Part shown: one piece after another, positions 1 through 12,600 of the stretch | How the letters are laid out: every line of letters starts with the position of its first letter | How positions within the stretch are numbered: the stretch's first letter is position 1 | Source: Proteromonas lacertae | Lineage: Eukaryota; Sar; Bigyra; Opalinata; Proteromonadidae | Reading direction: 5' to 3' | NCBI GenBank assembly: GCA_002245135.1 | Contig: NGBS01001172.1 | Coordinates: 100,632-164,631, forward strand | Length of the DNA: 64,000 bases | The notes under the pieces: model-generated | What the model was told of the DNA's origin: nothing | Databases searched by the model: none | Seen by the model: the letters and a program-made list of their open reading frames with translations, nothing else | Program-made: the position numbers and the translations under genes

Positions 1-798
1 AAGAAACAAAACCGATTATTGAAGAAATGTTTCTTAAGTTGGTATAATGATATGAAAAATGAAAAATGTGAAAAAGAGGAGAAAAATGATAAAGAATTTA
101 TGGACAATTGTAATATACAGTCGATAGAGAATGATTTAATATATGAAGGATTAAATAATGATGATTTGGAGAAGAATAAAAATAAAGAAAACATTAAAAA
201 ACTATCAGTTTCACTTTTGAACAGAAATTTAGATAATATGTGTAAGAGAATAACCAAACAAGCTTTTAACAAATGGATAAAGTTAGTAAATGATGAAAAT
301 AAACAAAAAAATAAGAAAGTATTGGAGAAGACTGAAATAACAATGACTTATGAAAGTAAACCAATGAAATTTCAGAATTATTGTACAGAATATAATGCAT
401 TATTATGTAATGAAGACAATGATAATAAAGAGGTTAAATTACACTATAATGAATGTGATATATGTGAATTAATAGATGATAATAATCATGAAGATGAGGA
501 GTTAGAATATGTTGAATATAAAGAGATAATATGTGAAGATAAGAATGAATATGAAAATGAAAATAATATTAACAGTAATGTAATTGATACTGTTGATAAT
601 TTATCGTTTAATGTAATAAATCCTGAAACAGAGATAAAAAATCCAAAGTTCCATAATGGAATATGTAATAAAATACCATCAGATATGAAAGTAGAAGAAG
701 TTGATGTGTCATTTGTTACTACTGCATCTCTTTCATTAATAACATTATATCCTTTTGTAATTATAATCTATTTAGTTAGTATCTTTAATGATATTTAA
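1..798 (+). CDS. Sfi1-repeat (centrin-binding) protein, C-terminal part, 5' end outside window
   Basis: The frame is open from the first base, so this is the 3' part of a longer gene. Two segments fit the Sfi1 repeat pattern of LL, three residues, F, two residues, W: NRLLKKCFLSWY at the very start and KRITKQAFNKWI near residue 85. Sfi1-type proteins form long helices that bind centrins at spindle poles, basal bodies or centrioles. The rest is acidic, Asn-rich and low in complexity. The last 30 residues are strongly hydrophobic (LSLITLYPFVIIIYLVSIF), which looks like a C-terminal membrane anchor and is odd for an Sfi1 protein. An unrecognised final intron could instead have put non-coding bases into that tail. 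Only two repeats are visible, so the family call is moderate. Confidence 0.6.
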   Translation, partial: KKQNRLLKKCFLSWYNDMKNEKCEKEEKNDKEFMDNCNIQSIENDLIYEGLNNDDLEKNKNKENIKKLSVSLLNRNLDNMCKRITKQAFNKWIKLVNDENKQKNKKVLEKTEITMTYESKPMKFQNYCTEYNALLCNEDNDNKEVKLHYNECDICELIDDNNHEDEELEYVEYKEIICEDKNEYENENNINSNVIDTVDNLSFNVINPETEIKNPKFHNGICNKIPSDMKVEEVDVSFVTTASLSLITLYPFVIIIYLVSIFNDI

Positions 799-951
799 TG
801 TAATTGTGATAATAATCTTGTTGAAATCTTCAATTCCCAATCAATATGGAGTTAGTAGATATTATAGAAATTGGTAAAAGATAAAAAATAACAAAGAAAT
901 ATTATTATTATTGTAATTCTTTTATTTTATTAATGTTGTTGTTTGTAATAA

Positions 952-1870
952 TTAATAATAATTTTCCATTCTAACTCTTCCTGGAGTATATCCATCTTTT
1001 ACATTATTAATATCACCATCTTCTTCTTCTTTATATGGATGTTTCTTTCTATCTTCTCTTATCCAACTTTCAACATTGTCAAGTATTGTTCCTCTCTATA
1101 TTAAATGTTAATAAAAACAATATTATAAATACAATTCCAACAGATTTACTAATCATTCTTCCTATTCTTCCTTCAGATAAATACATAATGTGAGTAAACC
1201 AACCTTCTAATCCATCAAATATATGAGTTGCATAGACAATTGTTACTCCAACTTCTTCAGTTTTAAGATATTCTAACAAATCTTGTCTTGTTACAATATC
1301 AATATCTGTAGTTACTTCATCTAGTAATAATACTTTGAATGGTTTCAATAATCCTAAGAATATTTGAACTCTTCTCCTCTGACCATCTGATACTCTATGC
1401 ATTCTCCAAGATGGTTGAATTCCTAACAGTTTCATTAATCTATCTCTTCTTTCTGGATATCTGTCCTGCCAATCTGTCATTAAATCTCTTACTGGAATAT
1501 CAGATAGTAGAGGTTGTGAATAACCACTAAATGCAACTGTTGTCCTTCCCCAGTTACTTTCTATTAAAGTTAAATCATTATTTAATGTTGTATCAAAGTA
1601 TGGATCTTTTCCAAGCACAGCTACTGATCCTCCTAACACTTTTGATTTGCCAGATAGAATATGAAGCAAAGTACTCTATAAATAATACTTCAGAAATATT
1701 TACTTTACCAACTCCATTATCACCAGTCAATATACATCTATCCCCTTCACTTAATACAAAAGAAACGTCATCAAAACAATTCTTTTGGTCTCTATATGCA
1801 AATTGTATATGATCAATCTAATATAAAACTATTAAAAATTAAAATATACAGAAATCGTAATTGCACTCAT
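952..1870 (-). CDS. CAF16-like soluble ABC ATPase
   Basis: Four exons (1850-1870, 1704-1817, 1150-1675, 952-1091) give about 266 aa. The start reads MSAITISIDHIQFAYRD. A 28-nt intron at 1676-1703 splits the Walker A motif, which is GDNGVGKST after joining. The signature is VSDGQRRRVQ, Walker B is VLLLDEVTTDID, and the switch histidine lies in YATHIFDGLEGW. There are no membrane segments. This matches the single-domain CAF16/ABCI subfamily (yeast CAF16 is linked to the CCR4-NOT complex), which has an unusual signature and a DGLExW segment after the H-loop. The last join, a 58-nt intron at 1092-1149 ending in a run of AG repeats, was chosen because only that AG keeps the frame. The role here is inferred from the family only. 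Confidence 0.85.
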
Positions 1871-1992
1871 CAGAAAATGAAAAAATACAAAAAACAATTC
1901 AAAAATTTATCCGTTTTCAATTTTGAAAAATTGATAAAAAAACAACATATATTAAGAATCGATAGAAAATAATAATAATAATAATTTCCAAA

Positions 1993-4900
1993 TTAATCTC
2001 TATACACAGCATAGAATCCCCAAGAGCTATATTTCCTAGTATGATAACTCATACAATCTTCAACGAAATACCTTCTCATCTTATTCATTCTATTGACATT
2101 CAAATGCAATCTCTTTCCACGATATAATTTCACATCTTCTTCTTCAAAATCATCACAATAAATAGGTTCACTCAAAAACATTTGTGTTTCTGTAGTTTTA
2201 ATAATTGAATGGAAATCAACTCTAAATAAAAACGACATTCCACAACATTCAACTGCATGCTGTTCGAAACCATTGGATGGTAATTCTAATGTAGGTTGAG
2301 ATAACTATAATAATATAATGACGATAATAATACATTCATTTTTGAACCACAAGATAAGCATATTATATTAATATTACTTTTATCATCATCTTTATGATTA
2401 TCTTTAAACTATCAACAAAAAATGATAAAATATATTATAATATATATATATATATACTCTCTGAAGTGATAAAAACAATGAAATAATATCATTTGGTAAT
2501 TGCATCATTGGTAATGGATCTTTATACATAAACAACGGATGAATATATTTCTTTCTCTCACAAAATAAGTTCATATAAAAATTGATATTGTCATTTTGTA
2601 ATATATTTTCTAATCTTGGTAATTGACAATAATCTAATATTTCATCAAACATTGTTAAATTGGGTAAATCAGAATCATCATTGTTCTTTATTATATATGT
2701 TAATATTCCCATTTGTCTAATTGAAGGTGTAAGAATTGATTTAATTGCATAATAGAATTTTTCTTCACTCTATTCATTTTATAATAAAATAATATACTTC
2801 CCACCATCCCATATATTGATTATAATAATCTGACGAATATTTCATATATTTCTTATAGTTAAAAGTAGCATTCTTCTCTCTCAAAATACTTAATATGAAT
2901 TTATATCGATCAGGAATTGGATAATTCATATAATCTAATAAATAATAATAACAAAAACAAAATATACCAATATTACTAGGGGTTATTAGATGTAATATCA
3001 ATAATGAATCATATATAATAAACACATAAGCCAATTGAGAAGCAATTTCACAGGCTTTAATAATACCATCTGATGTAACAAGATGGTTTAAAAATATGAA
3101 AAAGAATGATATTATGCTATGACACATATTTTCATTTATTGATGCAAAATAGAATGAAAATGGTTCAGTATTGTAATACATACAACTTAAATTATGTTCA
3201 AATACTTTATTCATTAATAATTGAAGTAATTTTCTATGTTCATGTTTAATTCCAATTTTTGTACCATCTTTAAATAATAAAGCAGATTGTTGAATAGCTG
3301 TATCTTCTCTCATTGCAATTTCCAATGTTTCAATTGAACCAATCATTTGTAAGCATTTTGATAATAACAGTTTATATTGACTTCTATCATATACTCTTTT
3401 CATTATTTTTGTATCACTTCCTACATCTAATACATATTCAATTTCTAAGTTATGATCATCATCGTCATCATCATGTTCTTGTTGAATAAACAGATCACAT
3501 ATGAAATCTAAATCATTATCTCCTGCTATTCCCTTTCTATTCATATCAATAGAATATTTTAATAAATCATCTAAACATGTGATCTTTTGGTTGAATTTTG
3601 TTTCAACTTCATTTGATTTCATTCTCATATCTTTATCAATTTCATCAAAATTGACTATATCCATATAGAAATTACATTTTCTTCTACAAGCTGGGCAAGT
3701 AAAAGTATCAATCAAACTCTTTTCCAATTGATCAAAACATTTTCTGTGTAAATAATGATTACAACCAACATAATGAAATGATGGGAAACATCCAAATATC
3801 TTTCTAAATGAAGAATATTTGATACTCAAAGTTGTTTCATCATCAAACACTATACAAACATATATATTTATATATACAATGATTCTGATCTCTTTTAAGA
3901 TTGTTATTCCATACTGAATAATACATATAATCAGATATATAAGATTCATCCAAAGTTCCAATTAACAAGAATTGTAATTCATCTTCACCATATAATGGAG
4001 TTTCTTTAGTACAATAACTACAAGTTGCATATTCAATATGTTTAATATCTTTAGTAGCATCTTCTTCTTCACCATCATCTTCTTCTTCCATTTTTGAAGT
4101 GATTAATTTTGACACTTTTTCACTTTTTAATTTCATTCTTTTCAAAGCAGCATCTCTAGATTTTGTGGCTCTTTTCTTTTTCTCTGTATTTTCAGAGATT
4201 GATAAACTATAATAACATATATAAATAAATAAATATATACTTTCCTAATGCATTTGCTAAAACAGTTGAAGCATTAATCAATTCCTCACATATTTTACTG
4301 ATATTCTTTATATTCTCAAATATATCATTGATATAATTATGATATATTTCCAACTTACTGGATGAATTAATATCTAATAACAATAAGAACAGTGATTTAT
4401 TAGTAACAGTTACATCAGAGAAGAAATTAACAAGGAAATTATCAACAGTATAAGTAGGAACACCTTCATCACTTAGTATAATTGAATCATTAATCATAGA
4501 AGCATTAAATTCAACATTTCTTGGATCTTCTTTAGATTTTATCAAAGTATATTCAACACAAGTATGAATAAGATATAACGAATAAGAGAATAGGACTTCA
4601 GTAACATAGGGTGAAGTGACAAATGCATTGAATACAACAGTGTATAACAATTTGTGTAGATTACAGGAGTTGCAGAAATAGCCAGTAATTGGACTATTTA
4701 TATATTATATATATAATATATAATATACACAATTTGATCTAATTTAAGTGGTGGACAAGGCAAACAATTCTTTGGTTTATGATTACTATCTAAATAACTC
4801 AAATATTTATCATTTAATGATCCAATCTGTGATAATCCCAAGTTTGGTAAGAAAGGATCAACATATTTCCATGATTCATCTTTTAATTCGAAATAACCAC

Positions 4901-7299
4901 TTTCATTCTCTGGTTGTATGTGATTGCAGATTTCATAGATTATATCTTTCACTTGATGATTTTCACTTACTGATTTTGGTAGAACTTCTATATATATATA
5001 TATATTAATAAAAACATACGACAAATAGCAGAGAATTTAGTTTTGAAACATGAGAACCAAGTTGCTAAGTAGCTAATAATATCATCTCTATCAAATTTCT
5101 TTTTATAAGTATTCTTTCTCATTATTATTCCAATAAAATACAATTGAAATAGAGCCAATTCATTGTGATGAGTCATATCAACATTATCATAATGAGAATG
5201 TTCTAAAAGGTAAGAAGTAAATGTTTTATTTGCCATAGTAAATGGTTTATTATTTCTTTTGTATGTATTTACATCAACATCACATCTGAATGAAAATTGA
5301 TTATGAAATACCTTCAATATATCTTGAATAACTGTATTAGCTGGAACTTTACTTGAAGCAATCTATAATAATGAAATGAAATATAATAATTATAATTTAT
5401 ACTTGTAATGTAAAGAATGTAGATAATAAAACACATTCACAATAATATTGATCATTATAATATGGAATAAGTTCTTGCAAATCAACATTTCTAGGCCATA
5501 ATGATGATAAAACTTGATAATAATAAGCAAAGAATCTAACACACATTATTTCTATTAAGTTACAGTCAAATTCAGTGAATAATTGCTTGATTATTTTAAT
5601 AATTTCTTCTTTACTAAAGAAACTGATTAAAGTTGATAATATTGTGTTTAAAGCTAAGTTTGAACTACATTTTAGTATTGTTATTGGCAAATTTCTCATT
5701 CCATCCTCATTCCAATAACAATGTTCTTTATTCCATCTTCTTATATTTTCCACTATTCTTTTTATTCCCTTCACTAATATTTCTTTAGCAATTTCTGGAT
5801 CTTTTTCATATAAACCTTCAAATTGTGTGGTTAATCTTGTTCTACACGAATTAACTTGAATTAAGGGGAAGTTTTCATCAAATGTGGATCTTCTATTGGC
5901 TGGAATAATTCTAAGTATTGATGGAATAAATTGATGTGGATCAGTAAACTAAATAAATATAATATATAATATAATATAAATACATGAAAATAATAAACTA
6001 TATCCATTAATCTCTCCATCACTCCTTCTTCTCTTACATAAATATTAAATGTTTCAGTTTCACCTAACAACATCAAAAAATCACTAAATATTCGGTCGTG
6101 TGTTAGTTCTTTATAACTATCATAATCTAAAGCAAGCATTGACTTAGCATTCAACTCAAATTTATCAAACAAAGTAGAGTTAGGATATACCATTCTATAT
6201 TTGCCTTTAAAATATTCAATTACTTCATAGCTTATTTTATCTAAAAATCCATTCCTAAGTAAATATTTATCATCTGATTCAGGATCATTAAACAATTGAC
6301 AAACGATTCTATCTAAAAAAACTTCAGTATTTGTAGAATAAGCTTCATATGAATTACTGACATATTTACTATTCTTTTGTTTTATACCTATTTCATGTGA
6401 CATTTTTTTGATGAAATCGAAGTAATGATTTGTAAAACATGGCGTAAATATCGCCTTCCATGGTTTATCCAATAAACTTAACAACAGATCACTCATACTA
6501 TCAAGATATAAATCATTACATTTGTCTTTAGTTAGACTGTATAATATTCCATCTAGATTTGTATGTTCATGTCTGAAGTTGTTAAAAGATGTTGATATTT
6601 CATGTTTTATTATATAATCAGGTGATGATGTCTGTGAATTAAACCACTTTTGGACAATAACAGCGAAATTGGAAGAATAACTTACTATTTTATTAACATA
6701 TTCGATTGCTGATTTTAATACAGGTGTAGCTGTATCTGGTATTATTTCTGCTGAGATTGAGTATAAATAGAAGTAAATATATTCACAGATTGTATCTAAT
6801 ACGAGTTTAGATCTTTCTTGCAAATCTGGTGGAAATGGTTCTGGATTTTTCTTCACTCTATGTCTTTCACACCATGTATTCTGGCTCCAACAGACATCTC
6901 CACAATCACAACATCCGCCAACATTTGCATGATACATTACATAGTCATGACCCTAAATATTTACATATAAATAAGGAATAAATACAATATGATTATTAGG
7001 ATCAAAACATTCTAAACACATACAACTTGTTTCAGTAAGACCACACTGTTTGCATCTAAATCCATAATGCTCATTAGGGTAAACTGAATTACATCTGTTT
7101 GTACTTTTATACTTCTGACTAATCTTTTCAAACTCCACAGATGGATTTCCATTACAAATGTATTTATCCTGTTATTATAAAAAAATAAATAAAATACAAC
7201 TTCTTTGAAATTTATGGGTTGAATGCTCCTTAACTCCTTTGACACACCAAAACTTACAGCAAGACCATCGACCAAGTACTTAGTAATATTATCTTGCAT
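1993..7299 (-). CDS. UBR-box N-recognin E3 ubiquitin ligase
   Basis: About 12 exons separated by introns of roughly 28-50 nt encode some 1,640 aa. The UBR box (about 6,890-7,135) carries the zinc-binding series C, CKQCG, CLECF, NH, then GGCCDCGD and CERHR. This is the N-degron pocket of UBR1-type ligases. A RING-like module (about 3,680-4,040) has CSYC at one end and HYLHRKC plus CPACRRKC at the other, with a long insert. The extreme C-terminus (RGKRLHLNVNRMNKMRRYF) resembles the UBR1 C-terminal cap. I did not recognise a ClpS-like type-2 pocket. The first ATG after the last upstream stop is at 7299, 78 bp from the divergent start at 7377; a short upstream exon cannot be excluded. Predicted role: recognition of destabilising N-termini and ubiquitin transfer in the cytosol or nucleus. 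Confidence 0.85.
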
Positions 7300-7376
7300 T
7301 GAATCCCGAGATAAATGTAGAATTAGTTTTTGTGAAGTCAAGCCTGTCTCGAACCAAATTTTTCAATTTTTTGTAT

Positions 7377-7745
7377 ATGAAGAGGAATCTATTGATTATT
7401 ATTCTTATTTATGTATATGTGCATGTATTTTATTTATAGATATCATATTTTCATTATATTACTGCCACACGTTATAGATATAGTATATAATTATTATTAA
7501 TACATATTTTAGAACCAGATAAAGGCCGTACTAAAACACAACTGAAATATCTCTGTTTATTTGTGTTTTTGCTACTATTTTTGCCACTACTGTTGATTTT
7601 CTGTTATAGAACAATTACAGATCCAATTTTTCCTAAAGTGTGTCATGATATATGGGAATCATTGAAATACAAAGTTTCGTTTTTCTTGCGAGATAAAAAG
7701 AAGAAGAAGAAATCAACTCATCATCGCCATTATCATAATGAATAG
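7377..7745 (+). CDS. small membrane protein, unknown function
   Basis: Three exons (7377-7412, 7440-7482, 7513-7745) joined across introns of 27 and 30 nt give 103 aa, with a summed length divisible by three. The first 20 residues form a hydrophobic signal peptide or signal anchor (MKRNLLIIILIYISYFHY). A second hydrophobic segment (YLCLFVFLLLFLPLLLIFCY) lies near residues 40-60. The tail is basic, with a run of six lysines followed by histidines. The start is divergent from the UBR gene and shares a gap of about 80 bp. I recognise no family. The matching splice phases and the hydrophobic pattern support a real gene, but the absence of a homologue keeps confidence moderate. Confidence 0.55.
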
Positions 7746-7899
7746 TAACTTTAGTTTAATATTTTTTTTCCTCCAATTTTAATAGTATTTATGAATTTAT
7801 GAATTGATTTTTGTGTTTCAAAAAATGAGTGAGTGAAAAAGAAGTTAACCGAAATTTTTGTAAACCAATTAGAAATTTAAAAATTCTGAATATTTTGAA

Positions 7900-8570
7900 A
7901 TGCCATTCTCTAAAACAACAGAATCATCACAGATGCAAGAGTATTATTAATGTATTAACACATATAGTGCTTTATGTGGGAAACCATTAAAAGAAGAACG
8001 TCATTACAAAGTTCAAAACGATAAAGGTTCACAAATGGCAAAGTATACTTATGTATGTTATTGTGTTATGATAGTATTTTCAGTGGTGAAGCATATGAAC
8101 AAAAAGCACCAGCTGCTAGACAAAGAGATCAAATGGATGAGTATATAGTTTAGTTTGTTTAATATAATGTTTATAGTATATTCAGTGATAATACTGAACC
8201 ACCTCCACCATACAAATCAAAATCACAAAATCATGGAAGACCAGATTCAATTATTTTTGGTGAATCAGGAGCATCATCCACTCAACAAGAAAATGAAAGA
8301 AGATTAAGATCACCAGTGAGACATGACGAACCAAAAGAAGGAGTATTCAGAGAAGATCCAAAAGGGTATAGAAATGTAGGATCTAGTCCTTATAAGCCAA
8401 AAGATACAGAAAATTTATTCTATGGCTATCAGGAACCACCACCAAAAAGATCAATCAAACCTGTTGAAGAAAATCATATAATAAATGCACCAGCTGAAGA
8501 AAATCAACGTCGTGCAATAAGAGGAGTTGAAACTACATGTAATGTTGACCATTTAGGAAATGATTGGTAG
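7900..8570 (+). CDS. disordered basic protein, unknown function
   Basis: Four exons with introns of 27, 41 and 45 nt join in frame to 185 aa, starting MPFSKTTESSQ. The product is hydrophilic and rich in K, E, R and P, with no membrane segment or folded-domain signature. Two similar short motifs, SIIFGE and NLFYG, sit in otherwise low-complexity sequence, next to the conserved-looking segment EGVFREDPKGYRN. A loose resemblance to Jupiter/HN1-type microtubule-associated proteins (repeated short FG-like motifs) was considered but is too weak to use. The gene points away from the upstream small membrane protein and converges on the METTL21-like gene. Confidence 0.6.
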
Positions 8571-8686
8571 ATAACATAATTTTTAACTATTACTTTAGAA
8601 TAAGTGTTTTATTATTACTATATAAAGTTTATTAAATATTTATTGTGTGTTGTTGTTGGATAATTAAACAAATAATAAGGTTAAAA

Positions 8687-9481
8687 TCATTTTAATTTTA
8701 ATTTATAAATTGATATTATTTTTGCTTCATATTTTGGATGGTAATTCTCATGAGGTATTTGTTCTACAACAAATGTTTCATTCAATAATCCAAAGAACAT
8801 ATTATCACTATGTATACTACGCGTTTGATGGCTTATATAAATATCTACATCTTTATTATTATTTGTTGCTAAGAGATTTAATACATTTATTAAAGGTTTT
8901 ATTAGGTCTTCAACCCCTATTTATGCTAATAAAAATATTGGTATAGATACAAACAACATCTGAAGCTATTATTGTGTCATATTTTGGTAATGTATTCATA
9001 TCTGGTGGTTTAAACCAATCAAATACCTTAGCTTTTATTGTAGTATCTTTATCATAATTATATCTATTTAATTCTATATTGTTATTCATATTATCTAATG
9101 CATATGGTAAATCCGTTATTTCAACTAATTTTGCATTTAATAATGCACATGATATTCCAACCACACCTGTTCCACTTCCTAATTCCAATACATTTCTATT
9201 CTTGAAATAATCACTCATTGAATGTTCAAAATATTTTGATAATACAATTGACTATAAAATAAAATTATCTTCAATATTATCTATACTCCATCCCATACTG
9301 TTAATGCAGTTCCTTGACCAGAGTTAGGAACTTCCTTTATTAATAATGGTTTATCATTGATTTGAAATGATCCATCTTCTAAATTATCATAGAACACTAT
9401 TATAAAATAATAATTAACAATTTAGGTACATTTTCCCATTAATAATAGCATTCCATTTATAGTTTCTTCTTGTTCACTCAT
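8687..9481 (-). CDS. METTL21-family protein-lysine methyltransferase
   Basis: Four exons with introns of 33, 35 and 34 nt give exactly 230 aa, a normal length for family 16 (METTL21-type) methyltransferases. The SAM-binding motif I reads VLELGSGTGVVGI, motif II has ITDLPYALDNM, and after splicing the family motif reads ASDVVWVEDLIKPL. A tryptophan just before motif I (TALTVWDGS) is also typical. Relatives trimethylate lysines on chaperones, translation factors or other non-histone proteins; the substrate cannot be told from sequence. The start lies 120 bp from the divergent lysine-synthesis gene at 9602. Confidence 0.88.
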
Positions 9482-9543
9482 TACTAATATTATATACACC
9501 AAATAATATACCACAGATAAAGAAAAAGCAAAATAGAAAAAAG

Positions 9544-9589
9544 AATTCAAACATCTCTCAAACTCAAGGTTCGAATTCCTGTTTGAATT
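9544..9589. promoter_or_regulatory. inverted repeat in a divergent promoter
   Basis: AATTCAAAC (9544-9552) and GTTTGAATT (9581-9589) form a perfect 9-bp inverted repeat with 28 bases between. It sits in the 120-bp gap between the METTL21-like start (9481) and the lysine-synthesis start (9602). It could be a binding site or an RNA hairpin in the lysAC 5' UTR, ending 13 nt before its ATG. Confidence 0.35.
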
Positions 9590-9601
9590 TGGTTTTAAAA
9601 A

Positions 9602-12600
9602 ATGGCTCATTTATTCCAAAAGACGCTTTGGTTGGAAAGACCATGGGTTACATTGAAGTATGGTGGAACAAGTGTTGCTACTCTCAAGAGCTGGAGTGGA
9701 ATTTGTAATCATGTTAGAGATTTGTTAAGTACAAATCGTATATGGCTAACAGTTTCTGCAATTAGCCAAGTATATCAATTGTATATAATAATTTTAGGTA
9801 ACAAATCACTTGGAACAAGCAATTAAAGAAAGTCTAAATAATAAAACAGAAGAGATTAATTTATCATCATATAATTGGATAGTAGATAGACACAATCAAC
9901 TGATTAGTGGTATATTTATTCCAAATAATTGTGTTAGAAGCAAATCTTGATACTGACAGTCCAGGTGTTCAAAACTGTTTTAAATTCTTAAAAGAATTGA
10001 AGAGACTACTAGAAGGTGTATATTTAACCAACGAAATCTCTCCAAAGTTACGAGCAAAGATATTATCAATTGGAGAACTTTGTAGTTCAAATTTAGGCAA
10101 AGAAATACTTCATAAAACACTTAAGGAAGATGTATTATGGACAGATTCAAGGAAATTACTAATTAGTAAAACAAACAATAGTCAAACCAACACAATAGAT
10201 GCTGATAGTTATTTAGAAGCAGATATTGAACCAAAATGTAAAAGTGAATATATTGAGAATAATATTGTGGAAAATAATAGTATAGTAATAAGTCAAGTAT
10301 AAATTATATAATATATATTATTACATAGGGTTTTATCTGTAGTAATGCCAATGGTGAAACGTGTTTACTTGGAAGAGGAGGTAGTGATACATCTGCTAGT
10401 CTTTACAGTGTATTAATTAACGCCTGTAGATGTGAAATATGGACTGACGTTCATGGAATGTTCTCCAGTGATCCAAAGATAGTTACAGATGCATTATTAA
10501 TCAAAGAAATATCTTATAGACAAGCACAAGAGCTAGCTACATTAGGTGCAAAAGTATTACATCCACGTTGTATTGGTCCAGTTTATATGTATAATATTCC
10601 CTTAGAAATAAGAAATACGTTTGATCCAAATACTGATAATAAAACAGTGATTTCTAATTTTGATAATAGTAATAATAAAAGTAAAATTATCGGTGTAGTA
10701 AGTAGGAAGAAATGTATTATCATTAATATATTAAGTAAATTCGTGGACCATAGTACACCTGGTTATTTAAAAGGTGTATTTAGTACAGTTCATAGTTTTG
10801 GTATTTCTGTTGATTTGGTTGCTACTTCTACATTCTCAGTAACTATTGTTATTGAACATATCCCTGGTGGTGGTGTTGATGGTATGATATTTAAAAGAAT
10901 GTTACCATTGTTGGAGAATCATGGACAAGTTAGTTATATTTATCCAGTTTCCATTGTTTCAATAGTTGGATATAAATTGAGATCTTGTTTGCCAAGGATA
11001 GGAAAAGCATTAAATGTATAATATATATATATATATAATATAATATAATAATGAAATAGATATTTCAATCTTATAATATTCACTTATTAACTGAGTCATC
11101 TGAAGATTTGAATTTTTCATTTGTAGTTGAAGAAAGTATTTGTGATCAATTAGTTCAATTATTACACAAACAATTCTTTCCAACGGATACTGCTACAAGT
11201 TCAGATAAAACATTTGGCTTGTCTTGGTCAAAACTCCACAATATAGGAAGTATATAAAAATATATAATATATTATTATTTATTTATTTTATTTTATAGAA
11301 GAAACTGATTTTTCACCTTTACCATCTCCAACTCCTACTATCTCTAATAATCTCTCTATTTGTTCAACACCTCGTTCACCTGATTTTATAGACAGTGAAT
11401 CAGAAACTCCACGTCCAAATGCATCTGATTGGAATAATACTCAGAATAATAACAGATATAAGTCAGAATGGTGGTGTGATGGTGATATGAGAGATACTAT
11501 ATTAGAGATTGGTAAAGATAAATTACCACATTATATATATAATTTACCTGTTATTGAGAGTGAAGTATCTTATTTAAAGTCTTCTTTAGTGAATGTGGAT
11601 GAGATTTATTATTCAGTTAAAGCAAATTCACATCCAAGGATTATTAAACTATTAGATAAATTGGTATATATATATATATATATATATATATAATGATTAT
11701 TATTTATATATTTAATAGAATGTTCATTTTCAATGTAATACATACGAACAAGTTCAATATCTTTTATCATTATTACCACATTCAAAGATTCTATTTACTC
11801 CATTCATGAATCCTATAGAAAATATCAAAAATGTACTTCTTTTAAATAAGAATGTTGAAATAGCTATTGATTCAATAGATACACTATTAGAAGTACAAAA
11901 ACTACAAGAAGAGAATAAAGATAATGAGAAATTGAATAATTTATCATTCGCTATAAGAATCAATTGTATTGATGATCCAATATATGCTGGTGTTCCATTA
12001 TCCAAAATAAATGAATTATTTGAATTAATAGAAAAGATGAATATCACAATAATCGGTTTACATACGCATATACCAAGTAAATTATATAACAATGATACTT
12101 ATTCTAATATAAGCAAAATATTTATAGATATAATCAAATCTCATAAAGATAATATGAAATTAAAATGGGTAAGTTTAGGTGGTGGTTTATCAGTATATAC
12201 TGGTTGGGATTCATCGAAAAGATCTTCAATTTTAGATATTCAAAGAATAGAAATGGCTGTTACACTATTCAAATCACAATTAATAAGTTATTTTCCAAAA
12301 TGTCAAATTAGAATTGAACCTGGAAAATATATTGTAGCAAAAAGTGGAATTTTTATTTCTTCTGTTGTTTCTATTCAACAGAGAGGTCAGAAGAGATATA
12401 TTGCATTGAATACAGGTATTAATAACTTTGTCAATACAATGTACTTAAATGAATACCATACAGCTCACAATTTAACAAAATGGAGTTCATCTTCGATTGA
12501 AAGTAGTGAATCGAATGATAATACGAAGTTTCAAGTGTATCAAGTGATTGGTAATAATGAGGATAATCAAATATTGGCTAGTGATAGACTATTCCCAATG

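Noticed and set aside
1339-1812. Plus-strand frames across the ABC ATPase region
   Set aside because: They run antisense to Walker A, signature and Walker B motifs of the minus-strand gene.
9560-9580. GGTTCGAATTCC looks like the T-arm of a tRNA
   Set aside because: The flanking bases do not form a full T-stem and no acceptor, D or anticodon arms can be drawn. It lies inside the inverted repeat of a divergent promoter.
11665-11692. AT dinucleotide run as an origin or promoter element
   Set aside because: It is the 5' part of an intron. Similar AT runs occur in introns near 14,745, 32,690 and 38,035.
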